Origin: Telluribacter roseus
Lineage (GTDB): Bacteria; Bacteroidota; Bacteroidia; Cytophagales; Spirosomataceae
DNA length: 64,000 nt
Assembly: GCF_017355915.2 (NCBI RefSeq)
Contig: NZ_JAFEUV020000001.1
Span: forward strand, 124,001 to 188,000
Direction of reading: 5' to 3'
Shown piece after piece: positions 34,243 to 42,990 of the stretch. Below the pieces are notes generated by a model that was not told the DNA's origin, did no database searches, and saw nothing but the letters and a program-made list of their open reading frames with translations. The position numbers and the translations under genes are program-made. Positions within the stretch are counted from its first letter, which is position 1, and each line of letters begins with the position of its first letter.

Positions 34243-34588
34243 GACTGTAACTCAGTCTAAAAGCTACAGAAACTATCATACGGAAGGCGCCCCTGGGGGC
34301 GCCTTCCGTGCATGAGGGGCCTGAATTTGGCACATATTTTGTAACCTATATCGTAATACTGTCTATTAATATGTTAGCATGTAAATAGTTAGTATTTTAA
34401 TTAATTGTAAAAAGTAAATGAAATCAGGGGTGAGTAGAACTTCCGGGAGCGGTACCTTTGTTAAAATAATCTTTGTAAAAGGAGAACCAGGATTCTCCCA
34501 TCAGGATTAACAAATCTTTCTGGCCGGTCCCGAATCTACCGGGCAGAGAGGTACTTGACTAGTAATTTTTGCTTTACCCCAACTGCCG
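34243..34588. other. Intergenic region between the two loci
   Basis: Beyond the terminator described separately, this A/T-rich stretch of about 345 bases contains no gene. TTTG occurs at 34457-34460 and 34472-34475, but spacing does not fit a canonical promoter. ggagaaccaggattctcc near 34481-34498 is a short imperfect inverted repeat. Confidence 0.35.
34280..34309 (+). terminator. Terminator after the lyase operon
   Basis: A 14-bp GC-rich stem (34280-34293 with 34296-34309) around a minimal tg loop. There is no long T-run, but its place right after the last lyase gene supports a terminator. Confidence 0.75.
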
Positions 34589-35083
34589 ATGAAACCCTAT
34601 TCGGAATATTCTGCCGAAGAGCTTGCGATGGAGCGCCTGTTTATCAGGTGGGTTCGGTACCCTAATGACCTGCCCATACGTGCGTTCTGGGAGAACTGGC
34701 TCATTCAGCACCCGCACATGGATGAGACAGTAACCGTAGCCAGGCAGCTGGTCGAAACATCTTCGGCTCTGGGGGCAGATGTCCTGTCAGGGGAGGAGGT
34801 GGGCTCACTCTGGAATAAGATCCGTACCTCCATTGAACAAATGCCCGATGTAGAGCCACTGGATGCTAAGCTGAAGACCGTGGCTACCAACTGGTACATC
34901 ATCAGGTGGAGTGTAGCAGTACTTACTGCTTTTGTAATGGTGTTGCTTTGGTATTTTCTTCAACCCGCTCACAGCTGCAAGGCACTGCTGCCTTTCTATG
35001 CCAAAGCTAACAGTGTTCAGGCAACGTCTCCGGCTGATTCGCTTAAGAAGCCGTTTACCATTTCTAAGAATCTTACTGACTAG
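34589..35083 (+). CDS. Truncated FecR-like membrane protein, orphan
   Basis: The 164-residue protein resembles only the N-terminal part of FecR anti-sigma factors: an acidic helical cytoplasmic region (ELAMERLFIRWVRYPNDLPI, FWENWLIQHPHM and EEVGSLWNKIRTSIEQM) and one membrane segment (about residues 106-128, RWSVAVLTAFVMVLLWYFL). Only about 35 periplasmic residues follow, with no FecR domain. No sigma-factor gene is adjacent, and the downstream SusC lacks an STN domain. It may be a remnant or a free-standing sigma inhibitor. A terminator follows immediately. Confidence 0.7.
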   Translation: MKPYSEYSAEELAMERLFIRWVRYPNDLPIRAFWENWLIQHPHMDETVTVARQLVETSSALGADVLSGEEVGSLWNKIRTSIEQMPDVEPLDAKLKTVATNWYIIRWSVAVLTAFVMVLLWYFLQPAHSCKALLPFYAKANSVQATSPADSLKKPFTISKNLTD

Positions 35084-35104
35084 TTACAAAGCTGCTTTGT
35101 AACT
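35082..35104 (+). terminator. Terminator after the FecR-like gene
   Basis: The 10-base arms agttacaaag (35082-35091) and ctttgtaact (35095-35104) are perfect complements with a 3-base loop, followed by gcttcttttt. The left arm overlaps the stop codon. Confidence 0.8.
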
Positions 35105-35510
35105 GCTTCTTTTTACCTGGTCCTGCCACCCTTGCGATACTGGCGGGCTCATCAGGACCGCCTGCATGTGTCCGTCTGTGTATTAACCGATTCAAAAAAT
35201 TAAGTGACTAAATCTTGTCGGGAGATAAGTAGGCCTACGTTCAATTATTCTTCTTAACACAATTCTAAGAAAAAATTGTAGGAAAGGCGTAGGGGTAGCC
35301 GCAGGAATGGCTCGTCAGTCAGAATTAAGAAACCCAATGAGGGGTATAGGTAACATAGTGTCTGGTGGATACATACAAAAAGTCCTTTATATATTCATAA
35401 TTAAAGGTGCTTTTGCAGGATCCGGCTCAAAAGAGTACAAATCAGTAATTCTTTTCTCACATAATAATAATTTCCAATCAACCTATGTTCAACTCAAATC
35501 TCAAAGCGCT
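35105..35510. other. Long leader region of the second susC
   Basis: About 400 A/T-rich bases precede the second SusC. The susC frame stays open from an ATG at 35307, but those 68 codons look non-coding and precede the real signal peptide. A short inverted repeat, ggtcctg (about 35118) with caggacc (about 35153), is present. No exact TAnnTTTG box was found. A long 5' leader could carry post-transcriptional control. Confidence 0.4.
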
Positions 35511-38500
35511 ATGAAGAGACGCTTTACACGCATCGAACACATTTTGTACAGCTGTGCGGTAGCTACTCTGATAGGTACCTGCACCACTGTCAAAGCCGGA
35601 TCTTTCAACTCTCTGAATAAGGGAGTTAGCGTTGGCATAGCCATTGACAAAACAGTCACCGGTAAGGTGGTATCTACTGAAGATAACAGCCCGGTCCCTG
35701 GTGTAACTGTAGTAGTTAAGAATTCAACTGTAGGTACCACTACCGATGCCGATGGTACTTACCGGATCACTGTACCCAACGATAATGCTGTACTGGTATT
35801 CTCAGCCGTTGGTTTTACTACCCAGGAGGTAACTGTTGGGGCCCGCAGTGCCGTTAACATCAGCATGACCACCGACCAGAAGACCCTGAATGAGGTAGTT
35901 GTAGTTGGGTATGGTACTCAGAAAAAGAGTCAGTTAACAGGAGCTATTTCTTCGGTTTCGTCCCGTGAAATTGGTGAACTTCCCGTGACTAATGCCCGTC
36001 AGGCCTTGCAGGGCCGGGCTGCGGGGGTAGATGTTAACCAGGCAGGTAGTAAGCCAGGCTCGGCTCCTCAAATTCGTATCCGGGGGCGTCGTTCATTCAA
36101 CGCTTCCAATGATCCGCTGTTTGTAGTGGATGGTATTCCACTGTCCGGAGGAATCGATGACATCAACCCCAATGATATTGCCTCCATGGAGGTACTAAAA
36201 GATGCTTCTTCTACCGCTATTTATGGTTCAAGAGGTGCCAACGGGGTAGTTATTATTACTACGAAGCGGGGTACACCGGGTAAAACGACTGTAAGTTTGG
36301 ATGCCTATAGCGGCCTTAATAAGGAACTGGGTAGAATCGATGTAATGAATGGTCCCGAATTTGCAGAATTTAAAAGGGAATCACGTCGTGCTGTTGGTAA
36401 TTATACCACAGATGAAGCTCTTTTTGAACCAGTTGAGTTAGAATCCATTAAATTAGGGCGTACTACCGATTATCCGGCTGCTTTACTTCGCACCGGCTCT
36501 ATTAAGAGTTATCAAGTGGGTGTATCGGGGGGAACCGAAAAAACCCAGTTTAATATTTCAGGTAACTTTTTCCAGGATAAAGGAGTCGTCAAAAATCAGG
36601 ACTTTACCCGTTACACCTTCCGGGTAAATCTGGACCACAAAATCAACGATAAGATACGGGTTGGTACCTCCACGTTTGCTGTGTATGGAATACGTAACGG
36701 AGAGAACTTTAACCCCATAGGCGGTGCCCTACAGGAAAACCCACTGGGTAAGCCCTTCGATGATAATGGGAATATGATATTCCTGCCCACGCAGGATGGA
36801 CTACGTACCAATCCTTATGCGGAAATTGTACCAGGTGCGATCGTTGACGAACGTAAAAATTACCGGATCTTTAACAGCATCTATGGAGAGTGGAGTATCC
36901 TTGATGGTCTGAAGTACCGCTTCAACTTCGGCCCGGACATTAACTCAAACCGATATGGTCGCTTCTTTGGCAGTATGACCAATGCACGTCGTGGTGCACC
37001 TGCTTCGGGTAGTATTTTCAATGAGTTTACCTTCAACTATACAATTGAAAATATCCTTACTTATGCTAAGCAGTTCAATCAGATTCATAACCTGAACGTT
37101 ACACTTCTACAATCCTACCAGAAGGATAATTTTGAAGCCTCGGGAATAGACGTAACGGGAATTCCTGCCCCAACCCAAAAATTCTATAACTTGGGAGCTG
37201 CCAGCTTGATCAATAGTGTTGGAACTAACCTGCGGGAGTGGGCTCTGTTATCATACATGGCTCGTGTTAACTATGACTACAAAGAAAAGTATCTGGTTAC
37301 TGCTACTATTCGGGCTGATGGTTCTTCACGGTTTGGAGCTAACAACAAGTTTGGTTACTTCCCTTCGCTGGCCCTGGGCTGGAATATATCCAGCGAACCT
37401 TTCCTTCAGAATGTAAGGTGGCTGGATATGTCCAAGTTGCGCTTGAGCTACGGTTCTACGGGTAACCAGGCCATTGATCCTTATCAAACTCAACCTTTAC
37501 TATCGCGTACTGCTTACGCCTGGGACAATACAGCTGCTTTTGGTTATCGTCCGGGCTCGATCGGAAACCCCGATCTACGCTGGGAATCGTCGGCTACTGC
37601 CAATGCCGGTCTTGACTTTAGCATGTTCAACGGCCGTATTTCGGGTGCTCTCGAGTACTACGTGACTACGACTACTGATCTGCTGGCTCCTCAGCCCCTA
37701 CCTAACTCAACAGGTTTTGGTGGGTTTACAACCAACATCGGAAAAACCCGGAACCGGGGTATAGAGCTCTCGCTTTCTACCGTAAATATTGACAGAGGTA
37801 GTTTCCGCTGGAATACTGACCTGATGTTCACCCGCAACCGTGAAGAGATCGTTGAACTGGCAAACGGTAAAGTTGACGACGTGGCCGCCGGACGTTTTAT
37901 AGGTCAGCCTCTATCGGTCATCTTTGATTACAAGAAAATTGGTATCTGGCAAAGCAACGAAGCCGATGAAGCAGCCCGCTATCAGAGCAAAGTAGGTGAG
38001 ATCAAGATCCAGGACCTGAACAATGACGGAATCATCAACGCATTGGATCGTCAGATACTGGGGTCTGCTGTACCTGATTTCGTAGCTGGTCTTACCAACC
38101 GTTTTGAATACAAAGGTTTTGATTTTTCTTTCTTCCTGTACGCCCGGGCCGGACAGTTTATCGTGAGTACTTTCCATAATGACAGAAACCAGCTGGCCGG
38201 ACGCTATAACAACCTGGATGTTGATTACTGGACGCCTGATAATCCTACAAACGAATTCCCCCGTCCAAACGTAAACCAGGAGTTCCCCCGTTATAACACA
38301 TCACTTCTATATTTCGACGGGTCGTTCCTGAAGGTGCGCAATATTAATCTGGGTTATAATGTTCCGGCAAACTGGGCTTCTAAATTGGGGATGTCAAGCC
38401 TGCGTTTATACACCAGCATCCAGCAGCCGTTCATATTCTCGGAATACCGGACCAAGTACAAGGGCATAGATCCCGAAGTTGAACTGGACAATGGGCCCAG

Positions 38501-38579
38501 CAATCAGAACCGTGGAATTAGTGCGGATCTGGCGCCAGCTACAACCATTTACACTTTTGGCTTAAATGCTCGCTTTTAA
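35511..38579 (+). CDS. SusC/RagA-type TonB-dependent transporter without STN domain
   Basis: The product of about 1022 residues starts MKRRFTRIEHILYSC with a signal peptide ending near TVKA, then goes directly to the carboxypeptidase-regulatory-like domain (VTGKVVSTEDNSPVPGVTVV, TTDADGTYRITVPNDNA), the motif TLNEVVVVGYGTQKKSQLTG, the plug with KDASSTAIYGSRGANGVVII and a barrel ending YTFGLNARF. Unlike the SusC of locus 1 it has no STN domain, so it is not a FecI/FecR sensor. Its codons are visibly more A/T-rich than those of the lyase operon. It imports the substrate of locus 2 with the SusD encoded next. Confidence 0.95.
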   Translation: MKRRFTRIEHILYSCAVATLIGTCTTVKAGSFNSLNKGVSVGIAIDKTVTGKVVSTEDNSPVPGVTVVVKNSTVGTTTDADGTYRITVPNDNAVLVFSAVGFTTQEVTVGARSAVNISMTTDQKTLNEVVVVGYGTQKKSQLTGAISSVSSREIGELPVTNARQALQGRAAGVDVNQAGSKPGSAPQIRIRGRRSFNASNDPLFVVDGIPLSGGIDDINPNDIASMEVLKDASSTAIYGSRGANGVVIITTKRGTPGKTTVSLDAYSGLNKELGRIDVMNGPEFAEFKRESRRAVGNYTTDEALFEPVELESIKLGRTTDYPAALLRTGSIKSYQVGVSGGTEKTQFNISGNFFQDKGVVKNQDFTRYTFRVNLDHKINDKIRVGTSTFAVYGIRNGENFNPIGGALQENPLGKPFDDNGNMIFLPTQDGLRTNPYAEIVPGAIVDERKNYRIFNSIYGEWSILDGLKYRFNFGPDINSNRYGRFFGSMTNARRGAPASGSIFNEFTFNYTIENILTYAKQFNQIHNLNVTLLQSYQKDNFEASGIDVTGIPAPTQKFYNLGAASLINSVGTNLREWALLSYMARVNYDYKEKYLVTATIRADGSSRFGANNKFGYFPSLALGWNISSEPFLQNVRWLDMSKLRLSYGSTGNQAIDPYQTQPLLSRTAYAWDNTAAFGYRPGSIGNPDLRWESSATANAGLDFSMFNGRISGALEYYVTTTTDLLAPQPLPNSTGFGGFTTNIGKTRNRGIELSLSTVNIDRGSFRWNTDLMFTRNREEIVELANGKVDDVAAGRFIGQPLSVIFDYKKIGIWQSNEADEAARYQSKVGEIKIQDLNNDGIINALDRQILGSAVPDFVAGLTNRFEYKGFDFSFFLYARAGQFIVSTFHNDRNQLAGRYNNLDVDYWTPDNPTNEFPRPNVNQEFPRYNTSLLYFDGSFLKVRNINLGYNVPANWASKLGMSSLRLYTSIQQPFIFSEYRTKYKGIDPEVELDNGPSNQNRGISADLAPATTIYTFGLNARF

Positions 38580-38619
38580 GCAATAAATCAAAGTATCGAA
38601 CATGATAAGGTTTAATCAT

Positions 38620-40290
38620 ATGAAGAATTATATAAATTCATCGAAAGTGCTAAAAACAGGGGCCATGGTGGCTGTCCTGTTTATGGGCCAGTCGTGTGGA
38701 ATAAGTGTACTTGATGAGGATGTTGTATCCGGTATTAGCAACGATTACCTCAATACTGCACAGGGCTTTAATGATGGCGTCAATTCTGTTTATACAGGAT
38801 TACGGGATTGGTATGGTACTGAGCGGGGGAATAATTTTACCGTATTCGGTACAGATACCTACCAGAATGGCGCTGATGGAAGTCATAAATTTATCAATAC
38901 CTACGATGGAGCCTTTGATGCCCGTTCGGCTCACGTTCGGGAAGTATGGGATCTGTTTTACGCTACAATTAACGGCGCTAACGCTGTAATAGAGCGGGCA
39001 CCAAACGTAACAGGTATTACTGATGCAGTTCGAAAAGAACGTGTTGCCGAAGTAAAAGCCATCCGGGCTCACCATTACTTTATCCTGACGCAACTTTTTG
39101 GTGGAGTTGATCTGCGTCTTACCGAAACACTCACCCCCACCAAAGTAGCGGCCCGGGCTACGGTTCCGCAAATGTATACGGCTATCATCAAGGACCTGGA
39201 AGAAGCTATTCCTGATCTGGACGCGCGCTACCGCCATCCTAATTATGGACGATTCACCAAAGCGGCTGCTCAGCATCTCCTGGGTAAAGTATACCTGACC
39301 AAGGCTACCTCCGAAGCCAAGGCTGCCGACGACTATGCCAAAGCCGAAGCCCTGCTGAAGCAGGTAATTGCTACACCGGGTGCCGCACTGCTGGCTGACT
39401 TTGGTGATGTACACCGCCAGGGTAATGAGATGAATAACGAAGTAGTATTCGGAGTGCAGTATACTACCAACCCGTTGTCAAACGGAGGAGGAAATAACTC
39501 CCACCTGTACTTCCTGATGGAGTATGATGTAATGCCTGGTATGCGTCGTGACGTTACCAACGGACGTCCGTTCAAGCGGTATATGCCTACCAAGTACACG
39601 CTGAACCAGGTCTTTGTAAACCGTGAGAATGACAGCCGCTACTACAAGACCTTCAAGGATGTGTACTACAGTAACAACCCAGGTACTTATAACACAAACT
39701 ACGATAAGTCAAAGGCCAAGATAACCGTGGCTGCGGGTGATACGGCTATCTATGATCCGGGCTTCGAAATGCCCGAGGCCGAGAGAGCCAAGCGTAAATA
39801 CCAGGTACTGACCCCCAGCATGTACGATGAGCGTCGTTTCCCGGCTCTGCGTAAGAACATTGACGGTAATCGGGCTGACCTTACCGCTGAGCAGGGGGTA
39901 CGCGACTATATCGCCTTCCGTCTGGCTGATACGTATCTGATGCTGGCCGAAGCGCAGTTTAAGCAGGGTAAAGTAGACGAAGCTACTCAGAATATTAACA
40001 TGGTACGTCGGCGGGCGGCCTGGCCTGGTAAGCAGAAAGAAATGGAAATCACTCCGGCTCAGCTCACCATGGACTTCATCATGGAAGAGCGCGAGCGTGA
40101 GCTGCTGGGCGAGCAGATGCGCTGGTTTGACCTGAAGCGTTGGGGTGTACTGGTAGAGCGTGTGAAGCTGCATAACAATCAGGCAGCTCCTAATATTAAG
40201 GACTTCCACGTGTTGCGTCCTATTCCTCAGAACCAGATCGACCGGGTAGAAGGAGGCCCTTCTGCATTCCCTCAAAACCCGGGATTCTAA
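38620..40290 (+). CDS. SusD/RagB-type surface lipoprotein
   Basis: The 556-residue partner of the second SusC has a lipoprotein signal MKNYINSSKVLKTGAMVAVL ending at FMGQSC. SusD signatures include EVKAIRAHHYFILTQLFGGV, FTKAAAQHLLGKVYLTKATS, DYIAFRLADTYLMLAEAQFK and EERERELLGEQMRWFDLKRW. An upstream ATG at 38602 would add six residues. It lies about 40 bases after susC. The FGGVDLRL segment followed by TPTKVAARATV is typical of SusD proteins that bind plant-type glycans, but specificity cannot be read. Confidence 0.94.
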   Translation: MKNYINSSKVLKTGAMVAVLFMGQSCGISVLDEDVVSGISNDYLNTAQGFNDGVNSVYTGLRDWYGTERGNNFTVFGTDTYQNGADGSHKFINTYDGAFDARSAHVREVWDLFYATINGANAVIERAPNVTGITDAVRKERVAEVKAIRAHHYFILTQLFGGVDLRLTETLTPTKVAARATVPQMYTAIIKDLEEAIPDLDARYRHPNYGRFTKAAAQHLLGKVYLTKATSEAKAADDYAKAEALLKQVIATPGAALLADFGDVHRQGNEMNNEVVFGVQYTTNPLSNGGGNNSHLYFLMEYDVMPGMRRDVTNGRPFKRYMPTKYTLNQVFVNRENDSRYYKTFKDVYYSNNPGTYNTNYDKSKAKITVAAGDTAIYDPGFEMPEAERAKRKYQVLTPSMYDERRFPALRKNIDGNRADLTAEQGVRDYIAFRLADTYLMLAEAQFKQGKVDEATQNINMVRRRAAWPGKQKEMEITPAQLTMDFIMEERERELLGEQMRWFDLKRWGVLVERVKLHNNQAAPNIKDFHVLRPIPQNQIDRVEGGPSAFPQNPGF

Positions 40291-40424
40291 AAATACTGCC
40301 TGTGTGAGGTAGCGTGATGAGAAGTTATCTGGTAGCGGTTGCCGCACAGCCGTCTGCCAGGTAGCTATTCATCAAAGTACGATTCGTCTTCCCGACGGAT
40401 TGCCGAACGATTGAATCCTCAGAA

Positions 40425-40492
40425 GAAAGTCTCCCACTGGGGGGCTTTTCTCTTTAGAAAGGTAGTATATGCCCCTGGTTTGGGGCTTTTCT
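40425..40492 (+). terminator. Tandem terminators after the second susD
   Basis: Two hairpins follow each other. The first pairs 40425-40435 with 40439-40449 (two G-U pairs, 3-base loop) and runs into ttctcttt. The second pairs gcccc (40471) with ggggc (40482) and runs into ttttct. Both exits share the word ggggcttttct (40441 and 40482), suggesting duplication of a terminator. Confidence 0.65.
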
Positions 40493-40522
40493 GAATAGAT
40501 AACCATTACCGCTAACACCGTT

Positions 40523-41455
40523 ATGAACTACATTAGTGATAAGAACAACTACGAACTAGACCGTCGCTCGTTTCTGCGTACTGCCGCCCTGGCCGCCTCT
40601 GCGTTGGTCACCTCACCTGTCTGGGCCGATGAGCTTGTCAAAAAAAGTGGCATCAAGATTGGCTACTCCTCCATTACCTGGGGAGGCAAGGACGAGCAGG
40701 CTATCAAAGATCTGGCTTCGCTGGGGTACAAGGGCGTGCAGCTCAGAGCCAATACATTTGGCCCCTACCGTAATAAGGTGTCGGATCTGCGGCGGATGCT
40801 TACCGAAAACGGACTTGAATTATGTATGTTCTCGAGCGGCAACGTGGAAATAGATCCGGCCAAAGAAGCCAGTACCATTGACACGCACGTAGCTCATGCG
40901 AGCTTTGTAAAGGCCCTGGGAGGTAGCTCACTACAGCTCACCAATAACGTACGTCCCAAGGATCGTGCCCCCTCGGTGGATGAGCTCAAAAGGCTGGCGG
41001 CTGTAATGAACGAGATCGGAAAGCAAACCGCCGACATGGGGGTTCAGGCGGTATACCACAACCACATGCACCAGCTGGGCGAAACACCCGAAGAGGTAGA
41101 TGTGATCGTACAGGCCATGGATCCACGGTACGTCAAACTGCTGCTGGATATCGCCCACTACAAGCAGGGGGGAGGAGAGCCCGAGAAGGCCGTACTCCAG
41201 TATAAGAATATGATCCACGCGCTTCACCTGAAAGATACCAAACCAGCCGATACCAAGAACGGCTACAAGTTTGTAGAGCTGGGTCAGGGACGGGTGGACG
41301 TACCGGCTGTATTCAAGGCGTTGAACAAGATCAAGTTTGATGGCTGGGCGGTAGTGGAGCTGGACGGGGTGCCCGATCCCGAAAAGAGCCCGCTGGTATG
41401 TGCTGAAATCAATAAGAAATTCATTACCGAAACCTTACGTCACCCTTTAAGCTGA
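40523..41455 (+). CDS. Tat-exported TIM-barrel protein (sugar isomerase/epimerase-like)
   Basis: The 310-residue protein has a twin-arginine signal (DRRSFLRTAALAASALV) and an AP-endonuclease-2/xylose-isomerase-like TIM barrel: GYSSITWGGKDEQAIKDLAS, then QAVYHNHMHQLGE, LLLDIAHYKQGGGEP, HALHLKDTKP and WAVVELDGVPDPE, which supply the His, Asp and Glu metal ligands. Despite the family name it is exported, so it acts on unphosphorylated sugars in the periplasm. In 3-keto-glycoside pathways of Bacteroidota, proteins of this fold catalyse elimination or hydration next to a 3-keto group. Its DUF1080 and Gfo/Idh/MocA neighbours support that role. Confidence 0.88.
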   Translation: MNYISDKNNYELDRRSFLRTAALAASALVTSPVWADELVKKSGIKIGYSSITWGGKDEQAIKDLASLGYKGVQLRANTFGPYRNKVSDLRRMLTENGLELCMFSSGNVEIDPAKEASTIDTHVAHASFVKALGGSSLQLTNNVRPKDRAPSVDELKRLAAVMNEIGKQTADMGVQAVYHNHMHQLGETPEEVDVIVQAMDPRYVKLLLDIAHYKQGGGEPEKAVLQYKNMIHALHLKDTKPADTKNGYKFVELGQGRVDVPAVFKALNKIKFDGWAVVELDGVPDPEKSPLVCAEINKKFITETLRHPLS

Positions 41456-41567
41456 TTAACTGCTTAGTCTTGTAAGGGTAACATAGCTAAATTATCGTTA
41501 GTAGTATTCGAAAGAAATGATACTCTTTCCTCGAGAAATACTAATAATCTACTAATCAAATATGTAC

Positions 41568-42947
41568 ATGAAGAGAATTAAGTATGGCGTCGCCCTCTTT
41601 TTGCTGGCCGCTTCTCTGAACGGAGCCGTAGCCCAAAAATCCAAAGATGGCTGGCAGATGCTATTCAATGGTAAAGACCTTACCGGCTGGAAACAGCTCA
41701 ACGGAAAGGCTAAGTACGAAGTAAAGGATGGTGTGATCGTAGGGACGTCTACCGTCAACACGCCTAACTCCTTCCTGACTACCGAAAAGAACTACGGAGA
41801 CTTTATTCTAGAAATGGATGTCATGGTAGATAACCAGCTCAACTCTGGTATCCAGATCCGTAGCTTATCCAAGCCTGAGTATATGGATGGTCGTGTACAC
41901 GGTTATCAGGTGGAGATCGACCCGAGCGATCGGGGCTGGTCGGCCGGTATCTACGACGAAGCGCGTCGAGGCTGGCTGTATCCGGTGGATCTGAACCCGG
42001 ATGCCAAGAAAGCTTTCAAGAAGGGTGAGTGGAACAAGTACCGGATCGAAGCCATGGGGCCCTCTATCCGTACTTTCCTCAATGGAGTACCCGTTGCGCA
42101 CGTCATTGACGACATGACTCCCGAAGGTTTTATATGCCTGCAGGTACATGGTATCGGCAACGACGCCAAAAAAGAAGGTACCCAAGTACGCTGGAAGAAC
42201 GTTCGCATCAAGACGACTGACCTGCAACCATCGCCCCCGGCCAACATCCGGGTAGTAAACAACCTGCTCAATACCCTCTCGGATGCCGAGAAGGCCCAGG
42301 GCTGGGAGTTGCTGTATGATGGTAAGTCGGCCGCTCACTGGCGTGGCTACAACAGCACAGAGTTTCCGCCTAAGCGCTGGAGCTACAACGATGGTACTAT
42401 CACAGTATCCAAGTCGGATGGCTCTGAAACCGGCAACGACATCGTAACCCGCGAAAAATTTGGCCCTGCATTTGAGTTTCAATTTGATTTTAAACTGACC
42501 GAAGGAGCCAACAGCGGTGTGAAGTACTTCGTCAACGAAGAGCTCAACTCTAAAGGCAAGTCAGGCCTCGGACTGGAGTACCAGGTACTGGACGATGAGC
42601 GCCACCCCGATGCCAAAATGGGCGTGGTAGGTAACCGTACCCTGGCTTCCCTGTATGACCTGATTCCTTCCGAAAAGCCCCGTAATTCCATTAATAAGAT
42701 TGGTGAGTGGAACAACGGCCGCATTGTAGTGCAGGCAGATGGTACCGTAGAGCATTTTCTGAATGGTCAGAAGGTACTTGAGTACAAGCGTGGTTCGGCC
42801 ATTTACAGAGCGCTGGTAGCTCGCTCCAAGTACAAAGACTTCCAGGGCTTTGGGTTGGCCGAGCAGGGAAATCTTCTCCTACAGGACCACGGCGACCATG
42901 TGTCGTTCCGTAACCTGAAAGTGAAGCGGATGAATCCCAAGATTTAA
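41568..42947 (+). CDS. Exported tandem DUF1080 (3-keto-disaccharide hydrolase-like) protein
   Basis: The protein of about 459 residues has a Sec signal peptide (MKRIKYGVALFLLAASLNGA, ending VAQ) and two DUF1080 (PF06439) concanavalin-like domains: one from about 30 (DGWQMLFNGKDLTGWKQLNG, FILEMDVMVDNQLNSGIQIR) to 210, the second from about 245 (GWELLYDGKSAAHWRGYNST, FQFDFKLTEGANSGVKYFVN) to the end. DUF1080 domains are linked to cleavage of 3-keto glycosides. Two in one chain could form two active sites or one active and one binding site. An ATG two codons upstream is possible. Confidence 0.9.
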   Translation: MKRIKYGVALFLLAASLNGAVAQKSKDGWQMLFNGKDLTGWKQLNGKAKYEVKDGVIVGTSTVNTPNSFLTTEKNYGDFILEMDVMVDNQLNSGIQIRSLSKPEYMDGRVHGYQVEIDPSDRGWSAGIYDEARRGWLYPVDLNPDAKKAFKKGEWNKYRIEAMGPSIRTFLNGVPVAHVIDDMTPEGFICLQVHGIGNDAKKEGTQVRWKNVRIKTTDLQPSPPANIRVVNNLLNTLSDAEKAQGWELLYDGKSAAHWRGYNSTEFPPKRWSYNDGTITVSKSDGSETGNDIVTREKFGPAFEFQFDFKLTEGANSGVKYFVNEELNSKGKSGLGLEYQVLDDERHPDAKMGVVGNRTLASLYDLIPSEKPRNSINKIGEWNNGRIVVQADGTVEHFLNGQKVLEYKRGSAIYRALVARSKYKDFQGFGLAEQGNLLLQDHGDHVSFRNLKVKRMNPKI

Positions 42948-42990
42948 TACACGTTTCTGATTCTCACAAAAACATAAAGCTAAACAATCC

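Noticed and set aside
34450-34480. Promoter with two TTTG boxes upstream of the FecR-like gene
   Set aside because: The two TTTG words are 15 bases apart start to start and the second lacks the TA at the right place, so it does not fit the TTTG / TAnnTTTG pattern.
35307-35510. Upstream 68-codon extension of the second SusC
   Set aside because: It would bury the signal peptide inside the protein; composition resembles untranslated leader DNA.
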